From: Candidatus Amarobacter glycogenicus
GTDB taxonomy: Bacteria > Chloroflexota > Dehalococcoidia > Tepidiformales > Tepidiformaceae
DNA: 15,685 nt
Direction: 5' to 3'
Assembly: GCA_016719395.1 (NCBI GenBank)
Contig: JADJZF010000017.1
Span: forward strand, 1-15,685
This document shows, one piece after another, positions 7,112 to 14,611 of the stretch (position 1 is its first letter; every line of letters starts with the position of its first letter). The notes under the pieces are model-generated. The model was not told where the DNA came from. It saw only the letters and a list, made by a program, of their open reading frames with translations, and searched no databases. A program made the translations under genes and the position numbers.

Positions 7112-7818
7112 ACACGCCTGCGGACCGACAGCACCTGGTCGATGTCTACCATGCGCTCGACGCAATGCACTCCTGGCGCGGATGGCACTGGTGGCCCGAG
7201 GCCGACCCTTTCGAGGTCTGCGTTGGGTGCATCCTCGTGCAGAACACGATGTGGACGAACGTCGAGCGGGCCATCGAACGCCTGAAGCTGGCCGGTGCCC
7301 TCACGCCTTCAGCCATGGCCGCACTCGATCACGCCGACCTGGAAGAGCTGATCCGTCCCAGCGGCCAGTACCGGCAGAAGGCGCTGAAGCTCCGTGCCTT
7401 CCTGGAACTGGCCGGGCAGCACGGGGGCTTCGGGGCGCTGATGGCGATCCCCGCGGCGAAACTCCGGCCCATCTTGCTGGCCTGTTTCGGCATCGGCCCG
7501 GAGACCGCCGACGCGATGATCTGCTACGCATCCCGGCAACCGGCGTTCGCGGCCGATGCCTATTCCATCCGGCTCTACAGCCGGTTGGGGCTGGGCCCCG
7601 TCGCCTCGCGGGACTACCACCTGTGGCAACGCTGGGTACTCGCCGGGCTCAAGGGCGCATCGCCTGACGGCTGGGGCGAACGGGATCTGCTCGCCCGCTA
7701 CCACGCCCTCATCGTGATGCACTGCAAACACCTCTGCCTCAAGAACCGGCCGAAGTGCGGCGACTGTTCCCTCGTGAGTCGATGCGAGCATGGCAGCCGG
7801 GTTACGCTGGGCGCGTGA
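7108..7818 (+). CDS. Endonuclease III-related DNA glycosylase (HhH-GPD, COG2231/MagIII-like) with 4Fe-4S cluster
   Basis: Intact 236-residue HhH-GPD base-excision repair protein. Early conserved parts are WWPEADPFEVCVGCILVQNT (28-47) and the LIRPSGQYRQKALKLRAF region (81-98). The helix-hairpin-helix is LLACFGIGPETADAMICYA (123-141), with Glu132 where bifunctional Nth has its catalytic Lys, so it is probably a monofunctional glycosylase without Nth-type lyase chemistry. The catalytic Asp is D150 in FAADAYSIRLYSRLG. The iron-sulfur loop is canonical, C-X6-C-X2-C-X5-C at Cys 210, 217, 220 and 226. The overall pattern matches COG2231 and resembles the 3-methyladenine glycosylase MagIII, so alkylated bases are the likely target; substrate is inference. 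It overlaps the EamA gene by 4 nt and shares TGATG with the Nudix gene. Confidence 0.9.
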   Translation: MNTPADRQHLVDVYHALDAMHSWRGWHWWPEADPFEVCVGCILVQNTMWTNVERAIERLKLAGALTPSAMAALDHADLEELIRPSGQYRQKALKLRAFLELAGQHGGFGALMAIPAAKLRPILLACFGIGPETADAMICYASRQPAFAADAYSIRLYSRLGLGPVASRDYHLWQRWVLAGLKGASPDGWGERDLLARYHALIVMHCKHLCLKNRPKCGDCSLVSRCEHGSRVTLGA

Positions 7819-8301
7819 TGAAACGGGTCAGCCTCAGGGTCGGCACGGCGGTGCGAAAGCTTGCATGGGAAGGCGAACGCCTCCGCTGGCGCCTCTTCCA
7901 CCCGGTCACGGTGGGTGCCCGCGTCATCCTCATCCGCGACCGCCAAGTGCTCCTCATCCGGCACACCTACCGGGAAGGATGGTTCTTCCCGGGCGGCGGA
8001 GTCGACAAAGGCGAACCCTGGACGAAGGCCGCCCGCCGCGAAGCTGAAGAAGAAGCCAACGCCACCCTCCGCGACCTCACCCTCCTCGGCGTTTACAGCA
8101 ACTTCGAAGAGGGCAAGAGCGACCACGTCGCGATGTTCTAGTCGCGGGACTTCGAACTCCGCCCGTTCACCCCCGAACAACGAAATCGCGGACCGCAGGT
8201 GGTTCTCGCTCGACGCGCTACCCGCGGAGATCACGCCGAGCGTGCGTGCCCGGATCGAAGAACTGGCCGCAGGCGGGCCCCCGCGCGCCGGAGCCTGGTA
8301 G
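7818..8301 (+). CDS. Nudix hydrolase, interrupted by in-frame TAG and a frameshift
   Basis: Nudix enzymes hydrolyse nucleoside diphosphates linked to another group, often in nucleotide-pool cleaning. The ATG at 7818 overlaps the previous stop (TGATG) and begins MKRVSLRVGTAVRKLAWEG. The strand before the box is VLLIRHTYREGWFFPGGG. The Nudix box is GGVDKGE-x7-REAEEEAN: the metal-binding Glu residues are present, and the usual late Gly is Asn. The frame stops at TAG 8139-8141, but the same frame continues as SRDFELRPFTP. After one extra C in the run at 8170-8174, the product continues as NNEIADRRWFSLDALPAEIT to TAG 8299-8301. The full product is about 160 residues, normal for the family. I treat both lesions as probable base errors. 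Confidence 0.85.
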
Positions 8302-9229
8302 TGGTCGGCGACGACCGGAGGCACGCGATTCGCCGGCCTGCTCCGGGAGTACGGGGCCGCCCTCGATGCCCCGCCCGCACACGTCCCGGATTCGGTCAGT
8401 AACGAGAACTACCGCGCACCGACCACCGCGGGCCGCTGTTCGTCAGGCGCCACCAGGATCGGCGCCCGCGCGACCGGCTGGCCAGGAACAGCACGCGATC
8501 GCCTGGGCGGCGGCCAATGGGCTACCGGTCGCGCGGTGGGTCAAAGGCAGCACCTACCGGCGAGGGCAGATGTCGCCAGCCGGCGCCGAACACCTCGGCG
8601 CAGTCCATGGGAAGACGCACCGCGTCCTCGCGGCACATCCCATCCGGGCCCTTCCGCCGAACAGCGAACTCACGTGGGATACCGCGGCCTCGGTCGAGAT
8701 CCTGAAGACGCTTGGACCACACGTCCGGGACCGCGGCGACGACCGGGAGCGGCGCATGGTCCGCAAACAACGCGAACTGCTGGAGTCGGGCATCGCCCGC
8801 CCGTCTTCCGAGTTCTCCGGGATACCGCTGCAGGCGACCCACGGTGACTTCCACGAGCGAAACGTCATGATCGATGAGACTGGTGAGGTCGCCGCCATCG
8901 TCGATTGGGAGCGCTTCTGCGTCCAACCCCCGGCGTTCGAAGTGCTGCGGGCCGTCAGCTTCGTCCTGCTCCTGGAGCAGCCGCTGCTGAGCGCCTACCT
9001 GCGGGGCTACAGGCGCGAAACCAGCCTCGATGAGACCACCATCGAGCCCGCCATCGAAGCGTGGCGGCAGTCCGCGATGCACAACACCTGGGCGCTGCGG
9101 GACTATTTCCTGCAGGGGAACCCCGCCACGCGCCAGTTCTTCGCTGAGGAAGAGGCGCGAGCCCGGCTATTCAACGACTCCGCCTTCCGGGAACGTCTCG
9201 CGGAGACGTTCCTGCGCGAGGCCTGCTAA
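8301..9229 (+). CDS. Aminoglycoside/choline-kinase-fold phosphotransferase (APH family), frameshifted N-terminus
   Basis: This is a protein-kinase-like small-molecule kinase. The long C-terminal frame holds the catalytic loop THGDFHERNVMID (HGDxxxxN) and the metal-binding AIVDWERFC, which together mark the APH family. The N-terminal lobe is readable only by joining frames: TRFAGLLREYGAALDAPPAH, then SVSNENYRA, then GPLFVRRHQDRRPRDRLA, then AWAAANGLPVARWVKG, with shifts near 8320, 8415 and 8480. The start GTG 8301 overlaps the Nudix stop (TAGTG), which supports this start and translational coupling. The reconstructed length is about 308 residues. The family covers antibiotic kinases, homoserine, choline and fructosamine-type kinases; nothing here shows which, and resistance should not be assumed. 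Confidence 0.85.
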
Positions 9230-9257
9230 CCGTCAGCTACCCCCGGTGCTCCTTGGT

Positions 9258-9677
9258 TCAGCGCCCGCACGTCGGGCTGGGGCTCGCCTCCACCGGCCGG
9301 CCGGGCCGGCCATGCTCATCCGGCTCGGCGAGTTCGCTGACGGTGTCGGATTCGGGCTCGACCACGCGGACATCGGACTCCGCCGGCTCAAGCACCTTCG
9401 CCGCGGTCTCCATGAATTCCTTGACTTCTTCGATCGGGTGAAGACCCTTCACGAACTTCACCGCGCCCTTGATGTCCTCAATCGGATTCAGGTCGCTCTT
9501 CGCGTCTTTGTCCTTGCTCACCGGTGGTGCCTCCCAAGTTCGTGACGTCCAGTATGCCCCGCCCCGCACAGGCGGCACCACCGGCGTCGGTTTCCGCACC
9601 ACCCTCCCGGTGGCAACCTCCACGTACCAGCCTCCGGGTCGGTCCATTCCAAATTCCTCGCGATAGCCAGGTTGCAT
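9258..9677 (-). CDS. Uncharacterised small protein(s) downstream of hsp20
   Basis: I do not recognise this family. One open frame runs from ATG 9677 (9 bp after the Hsp20 stop) to 9258, about 139 residues. The first third is MQPGYREEFGMDRPGGWYVE and a VRKPTPVVPPVRGGAYW region. The rest is charged and helical: SDLNPIEDIKGAVKFVKGLH, EEVKEFMETAAKVLEP, then an acidic Pro/Glu tail. A GTG at 9521 inside the frame is preceded by GGGAGG with 8-nt spacing and gives MSKDKDAKSDLNP, a natural start. There may thus be two small proteins (9521-9677 and 9258-9521) fused by a base error, or one gene with a nested start. The last 20 residues are low-complexity and may be shifted. Likely co-transcribed with hsp20, hence possibly stress-induced (inference). 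Confidence 0.6.
   Translation of the reverse strand: MQPGYREEFGMDRPGGWYVEVATGRVVRKPTPVVPPVRGGAYWTSRTWEAPPVSKDKDAKSDLNPIEDIKGAVKFVKGLHPIEEVKEFMETAAKVLEPAESDVRVVEPESDTVSELAEPDEHGRPGRPVEASPSPTCGR
9530..9535 (-). promoter_or_regulatory. Ribosome binding site for an internal GTG start at 9521
   Basis: GGGAGG on the minus strand, 8 nt before GTG 9521. It is the stronger translational signal in this small-protein region and argues for a separate 87-residue product. Confidence 0.55.
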
Positions 9678-9685
9678 GGCGCCGC

Positions 9686-10117
9686 TCAAGCCGTCTTGAT
9701 ACTGATCGGCCGTGGAGACGGCGGCGGCGAGGGTTCCGTCTTCGGCAGGCGCACCTCCAGCACGCCGTCCTTCAACGATGCCTCGATCTTCTCCTCATCG
9801 ACATTGCCGGGGATGGAAAGGCTGCGTTCGAACGAGCCGAAGAACCGCTCGCTGTACCCGCCGTCCGGCTCGCCCTTCTTTTCCACTCGCTTTTCGCCGC
9901 GAAGCGTCAACATGCCCTGGTGGACGTTGACCTCCATGTCCTTCGCCTCAACCCCGGGGAGTTCGGCGTGGACGACGATGGATGTCTCGTCTTCCCTCAC
10001 ATCACACCGCGGGCTCCATTCGCCTGCGAGCGATCCACCCCCGAAGCGGGCAAGGAGATCGCGTGGCCAGAACGATGTGAGTTCTTCGAAGGGGTTCCGG
10101 CGCACGATACTCGACAT
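9686..10117 (-). CDS. Hsp20/alpha-crystallin small heat-shock protein
   Basis: Cytoplasmic ATP-independent chaperone that holds unfolding proteins. Intact at 143 residues, typical for bacterial Hsp20. It opens MSSIVRRNPFEELTSFWPRD, a common N-terminus of the family. The alpha-crystallin domain runs from about residue 37 (PRCDVREDETSIVVHAELPG) through GMLTLRGEKRVEKK and RFFGSFERSLSIPGNVDEEK to the conserved ASLKDGVLEVRLPK. The C-terminal RPISIKTA holds the I-x-I oligomerisation motif. The start is fixed by AAGGAGG with 7-nt spacing before ATG 10117. It lies 92 bp downstream of the receiver-domain gene and directly before the small-protein gene. I looked for a CIRCE element and found none. Confidence 0.95.
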   Translation of the reverse strand: MSSIVRRNPFEELTSFWPRDLLARFGGGSLAGEWSPRCDVREDETSIVVHAELPGVEAKDMEVNVHQGMLTLRGEKRVEKKGEPDGGYSERFFGSFERSLSIPGNVDEEKIEASLKDGVLEVRLPKTEPSPPPSPRPISIKTA

Positions 10118-10209
10118 CTGACATCCTCCTTCTGGATGGATATCAGCGTAGGCTCGCTCCCTTGCCGCCCTATGGATCGTTCGGCCCTATTCTGATGGGC
10201 CGATCGGCA

Positions 10210-10585
10210 CTAGTTTCCAGCGGCACTTGCCAGCGTCGCTTCGACCAGGGCGAGGAACTGGTCCGCGGCGAATGGCTTCTGCACAAAGACGGTGTTCGGC
10301 GTTCGGGCGGCGAACTCGGCCGGGCCCCTCGGCGCTGTACCCGGAGATCAGGATCACCGGTAGCCCGGGCCAGCGCTCAAGGATGTTCCGCCGAAGCTCG
10401 ATCCCCGATTCGCCGGGCATGACGATATCGCTGATTACCAGGTCCGGCTTCTGCAGATCGATCTGCGCACGCGCCTCGCTGGCGTGGGCGGCCTGGAGGA
10501 CGGTGTAGCCTTGCGTCCTGAGCAGGCGCGCCAGCATGACCCGCACCGGATCATCGTCATCGACGACCAGAATGGTCCCGGCCAC
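10210..10585 (-). CDS. Stand-alone response-regulator receiver (CheY-like), one frameshift
   Basis: Phosphoacceptor domain of two-component signalling with no output domain visible. It starts at GTG 10585, with AGGAGA 7 nt upstream, giving VAGTILVVDDDDPVRVMLA with the acidic pocket. The phospho-accepting Asp is in DLVISDIVMPGESG, and the switch Ser in LPVILISGYSAEG. The frame then shifts at the GGGGCCC run (10322-10328) and the true C-terminus continues AEFAARTPNTVFVQKPFAAD, with the conserved Lys in VQKPF, ending LASAAGN at TAG 10210. The total is about 124 residues, a complete receiver. An upstream extension to 10693 is open but not family-like. No histidine kinase is in the window; the partner and the link to the downstream hsp20 are unknown. 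Confidence 0.88.
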
Positions 10586-10592
10586 ACGTTGC

Positions 10593-10598
10593 TCTCCT
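10593..10598 (-). promoter_or_regulatory. Ribosome binding site deciding the receiver start
   Basis: AGGAGA on the minus strand, 7 nt before GTG 10585. It selects this GTG over the longer open frame that reaches 10693. Confidence 0.6.
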
Positions 10599-10860
10599 GC
10601 CCCGAGGAGGACACGTCCGGAAACTCGTAACGCGTCTTGAGCGGCAGTTGTCGCGCGCACGTTGCTCCCTGGCCGATCGCCTTTTGTATGCATCTATTCT
10701 CACCGAGCGCGCGGGTCCGCAGTCATTGGGGATTACCCTGATAGGGGATCCAGCCCCTCCGCGGGCACAGGCGCGAATGATACCGGGGCACAACGGTTAC
10801 GTGCCTACTCTCCGCCCAGCCGGCTTTCCAGCGGCCCGAGGAACGCTATGATGCCCCGCC
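10599..10860. other. Divergent intergenic region between receiver and CaiB genes
   Basis: About 260 bp hold the control regions of two divergent genes. I see a short perfect palindrome CCCTGATAGGG (near 10738-10748) and, beside it, a 5-bp stem AGGGG/CCCCT around GATCCAG, either of which could be a regulator site. The AT-richer tract near 10680-10705 is a possible promoter zone, but I cannot assign -35/-10 boxes. No convincing coding region is present. Confidence 0.4.
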
Positions 10861-13097
10861 ATGGACCTCCTGAGGAACTGCCGCTACTCGGTTGCGTCGT
10901 ATGGCCCGGGCGCCGCCTATGCCGCCTGGCTGTTGCGTTCATTCGGCGCCTCTGTCCGCCACGTCTCCGCCCTGGACCCGGAAGGGCTGGGCGCCTTCCT
11001 CGCTGAAGGCGGCGAGAGTGACGACGCGCCCCCGCTTCGACCAACTCCGGGCGAGACGTTCATCACCGACGCGCCCGTGACAGCTGCCAACCGCCGCGTC
11101 CTCGAATCCGCGGCGCTCGCGGGCCGCGTCATCTGGATCACTCCCTGGGGTCTCGATAGTTCGTGGGCGGAACGCCCGGCGAGCGACCTGACCCTCTACG
11201 CCGCCAGCGGCTGGATGTACTCCGTCGGCGACCCCGGCCGCCCACCCCTGGCACCGCCCGGCGCGCAGTGTCGCTTCATCGCGGGCCAGTTCGCGACAAT
11301 CGCCGCGGTCGAACACGCCGCGAAGGGGGCTGCTCCGTCGCCCGGCCTGGTCGATGTGCCGGTGATCGAGGCACTCGTCGCCACCCTTATCTATGACCCC
11401 GTGGCCTTCCAGTACTTCGGACGTCCCCGCGGCCGTTCCGGCAACCGCCTCAACGCGAACCAGCCGCTGATTGCCACGCTCGCCTGCCAGGATGGGTTCA
11501 TCGGCCTGCATACCGCCCTGCACCGGCAATGGGTCGCGCTCGCCGAGCTGATTGGCCACCCGGAGATCGTGAAAGACGCGCGCTTCGAAACCATCGCCGC
11601 CCGCTCGGGCAACATCCCTGCCCTCGATGAAGGATACCTGCTCCCCTGGCTCGCCTCGCGGACGCGCTGGCAGGCATACCACGAACTCCAGCGTCACCGC
11701 ATACCCGCCTCTGGACACCCGGACATGGCAGAGGTCCTCTCCTCGCCGCAACTCGAAGCCCGCAAGAGCTGGCACACCGTGACTACCCCGGGCGGGCGCT
11801 CGTTCCAGGTCCCGGGGGAACCCGCCCGCATCCCTGCAGAGGCCGGGCCCGGCCCGCGCGAAAACGCAAGGGGTCCGTGGCGTGCCGGTGCGTTGCGCGT
11901 CGTCGACCTCTCGATGGGGTGGGCCGGACCGTTCGTCGGCATGAACCTCGCGGCCATGGGCGCCGACGTCATAAAGGTAGAGAGCCATACTCACTTCGAC
12001 TGGTGGCGCGGCTCCCGCCCACCTGGCGACGGCGATGGCGGCGACCTCCACGAGCGCAGCCACGTTTTCAACAGCGTGAACCGCGGCAAGCGGGGCATCA
12101 CCCTGGACTTAACCCACCCTCGTGGCCGTGAGATCGCGCTCGACCTCATTGCAAGCGCCGACGTGGTGATCGAGAACTTCGCTGCGGGGGTAATCGAGAA
12201 GCTGGGCCTGACCTACGCGGCCGTCAGCGTCCGTAACCCGTCGCTGATCATGCTGAGACAGCCCGGCTTTGGCTCAGATGGCCCCGAAAGCGGCTATGTC
12301 GTGTTCGGGAACACCATCGAAGGGATGTCCGGTCTGTCCTCGCTCATCGGCTACGAAGGCGGGCCGCCGACGATGCTGAGCAATGCTTGCGGCGACCCGG
12401 TAAGCGGCCTCGGCGGCACCCTGGCCGTGCTCGCCGCCCTCGAAGCGCGTTCCCACGACGGCAAGGGCCGGGTCCTCGAATGCGCCCAGCTCGAAGGCTT
12501 CCTCCCGATGGTTTCCGAAGCGCTCATCGCCTACCAGCAGACCGGCCAGCAGCCCCGGCGGCAGGCGGACCGCCGGCCGGGCCACACGCCTTCCGGGGCA
12601 TTCCCCCTCGGCGACGACCGCTGGCTCGTACTGGAAGTCGAAACAGACGAACAGTGGGCCGCGCTCGCGAAGGAAATCGATGGCGCCTGGGCTCATGACC
12701 CTTCGCTGCTCCCGTCGTCGGGACGTGAAGCGCGGCGCGACGCCATCGAGGCGGCAACCGCCGCATGGGTCGCAGCCACCGGGGAAGCCGCCACCCTGAG
12801 CGCCTGCGATCGCGCTCATGTTCCCGCTTCGCTCGTCATGAGCGAAGGCGAGACGCTCGGGCTCGAGCCGCTCCTGGTCAGCGGCTTCTGGCAGGGCATC
12901 GACCGCGAACCGGTGGGATACCACCTCTACCCGGGCATCGCCTTTTCGTCGGCCGGCTTGCGTCCGCTCCCGGGACCGCCGCACCCCTTCTCGGCGAACA
13001 CACCGCGGAGGTGCTGGCGGCGATGGGGTACGACGCCGACGCTCGCGACGGGCTGGCCGCCGCGGGCGTCACCGGGCGCGTGCCCGTCCGGGCTTAG
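10861..13097 (+). CDS. Two-domain CaiB/BaiF (family III) CoA-transferase
   Basis: Family III CoA-transferases move CoA between acyl-CoAs and carboxylic acids. Here two transferase-like halves are fused in about 745 residues. The N half (1-335) starts MDLLRNCRYSVASYGPGAAY and includes GLVDVPVIEALVATL and SGNRLNANQP. The C half starts at RVVDLSMGWAGPFVGMNLAAMGADVIKVES (346-375) and contains RGKRGITLDLTHPRGREIA and LRQPGFGSDGPESG. By alignment with CaiB Asp169, the C half keeps the catalytic Asp (D512 in ACGDPVSG), whereas the N half has CRFIAG with Arg139, so only the second site looks active. The frame shifts at the CCCC run 12984-12987; the true end is LLGEHTAEVLAAMGYDAD and TAG 13095-13097, typical of the family. 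The stop overlaps the convergent reductase stop. Substrate unknown; fatty or aromatic acid catabolism would fit the crotonase in the window. Confidence 0.88.
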
Positions 13098-14037
13098 CGC
13101 TTCGAGATCGCGTCTACTTCGGCCAGCTCTTCGGCGGTCAACCGCCAGCCGCCGGCGGCCACGTTCTGCGCGACCTGCTCCGGTTTCGTCGCCCCGGCGA
13201 TGACGCTGCCGACGTGGGACAGGCTGGCGAGCCAGCCGATGGCGAGGTCAAGCATCGTCTTGCCGCGCGCCTCCGCGAACGCTTCGAGTTTGCCCAACAT
13301 CTCGTAGTTCTTGTCGGTGAGGACGCGGGCCGCCATTGGTCCGGCATTCGCGAGTCGCGTGCCCGCGGGCAGGTCCTGGCCCTGGCGGTACTTCCCTGTC
13401 AGGAAGCCGCTCGCCAGCGGGAAGAACGGCAACACGCTCACCCCGTACTGGTTGCAGGCGGGCACCAGCTCCGCTTCGATCCTTCGTTCCAGCAGGCTGT
13501 ACTCATTCTGGGCGCTGATGAACGGCGAGTAGTGCCCCTTTCTGTGCGACGAAGTGCGCCTCGGCGGCCTGCCACCCGGCGAAGTTCGAATGGCCGATGT
13601 AGCGCACTTTCCCCCGACGACACGAGGTCGTCGAGCGCGCGCAGCGTCTCTTCCATCGGCGTCTGGGGATCGGGCCGGTGGAGCTGGTAGAGGTCGATGT
13701 AGTCGGTCTGCAGGCGGCGGAGCGAATCTTCCACGGCGGCCATGATGTACTTTCGCGACCCGCCGCTCTTGTGCGGCCCCTCGCCCATCTTCATGCCCCA
13801 TTTGGTCGCGACGACGACGCTGTCGCGCTTCCCCTTGAGGATCCGGCCGAGGAACTCCTCGCTCTTCCCCTGGCCTCCATAGACGTCGGCCGTGTCGAAC
13901 AACGTGATGCCGGCATCGATGGCGGCGTGAACCACCTTTTCCGACTGGTCGTAATCGCAGCGCATACCGAAGTTGTTGCAGCCGAGACCGACGACCGAGA
14001 CCTGGAGGCCGGAGCGGCCGAGGTTCTTGTATTCCAT
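13094..14037 (-). CDS. Aldo/keto reductase, two frameshifts
   Basis: NAD(P)H-dependent oxidoreductase of the AKR superfamily. ATG 14037 gives MEYKNLGRSGLQVSVVGLGC. The catalytic tetrad is visible: Asp and Tyr in LFDTADVYGG, Lys in VVVATKWGMKMG, and His in DLYQLHRPDPQTP. An extra G in the run at 13611-13615 breaks the frame; read through, it gives the family motif GKVRYIGHSNFAGWQAAEAH. A second extra base at 13539-13541 restores the final frame, with SAQNEYSLLER, PLASGFLTGKYRQG and VIAGATKPEQVAQN, ending at TAA 13094. About 314 residues. It lies downstream of the DUF3303 gene on the same strand. The signal before its start is only a GGGGG run. The substrate cannot be predicted. Confidence 0.9.
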
Positions 14038-14150
14038 GCGTAAGCCCCCGAGAGAAAGTGAGTGAGGGCAGTATAGGCACAGCACGCGGCGCTGGCGCGG
14101 AACTCAGCACACCGGCAATCCGCTCTCGTAGCGCGACGCCTTTAAACCCG

Positions 14151-14447
14151 TCAGCTGATGCTGTCGCGGAACGCCACGGCCTCGGCCTGGAGCGCCGAGC
14201 CCTCTTCCATTGGGACGATCGCCCGGGACTGGATCTCCAACCACGGCGTAAACACCGCCGTCACCTTCAGCATGGTGGCTGCAGAGTCAACTTCCGCGAT
14301 CGAAGCCCCGCCACTCCCGTCAGCGAACGTGTAGAAGCCCTTAATCTCCATGCCCGGCGGCGGCGACCACCCGGAAAAGACCTGGAGCGCTCGCTTCGCC
14401 CCGTGCTCGCTGGAGTCAATAATTCGCCACGTGTTCAAGAACAGCAT
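14151..14447 (-). CDS. DUF3303 domain protein
   Basis: Intact 98-residue cytosolic protein matching DUF3303 in length and layout. It has an N-terminal strand MLFLNTWRIIDSS, then ALQVFSGWSPPPGMEIKGFY, then the SGGASIAEVDSAATMLK segment and VTAVFTPWLEIQSRAIVPM, the usual order for this ferredoxin-like fold. The start is set by GGGAGG with 7-nt spacing before ATG 14447. It is upstream of the aldo/keto reductase (113-bp gap, no terminator seen) and could be co-transcribed. The biochemical role of the family is not known to me. Confidence 0.75.
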   Translation of the reverse strand: MLFLNTWRIIDSSEHGAKRALQVFSGWSPPPGMEIKGFYTFADGSGGASIAEVDSAATMLKVTAVFTPWLEIQSRAIVPMEEGSALQAEAVAFRDSIS

Positions 14448-14611
14448 CCCTTGGCCTCCCTGGGAAGATCGCGGGCACTGTAGACCTCAATGCTTAAGTT
14501 GCATAGATCTGTTTTTGTCGTCCCTGGCCCCGGCAGAGCGCCATCCACGGCACGGCCGCACCCCGGGTTTATCGGTGTCCTCGCCGGCCCGCCATGAGTA
14601 GAATCCCGCGC

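Noticed and set aside
9291..9311. GC-rich palindrome CCGGCC/GGCCGG near the convergent ends of the APH and small-protein genes, considered as a bidirectional terminator
   Set aside because: The stem is only six pairs, there is no T-run on either side, and it lies inside the open frame.
10939..12063. 374-codon minus-strand frame inside the CaiB gene
   Set aside because: Antisense shadow of an intact family III CoA-transferase; its composition is typical of reverse-frame GC-rich DNA.
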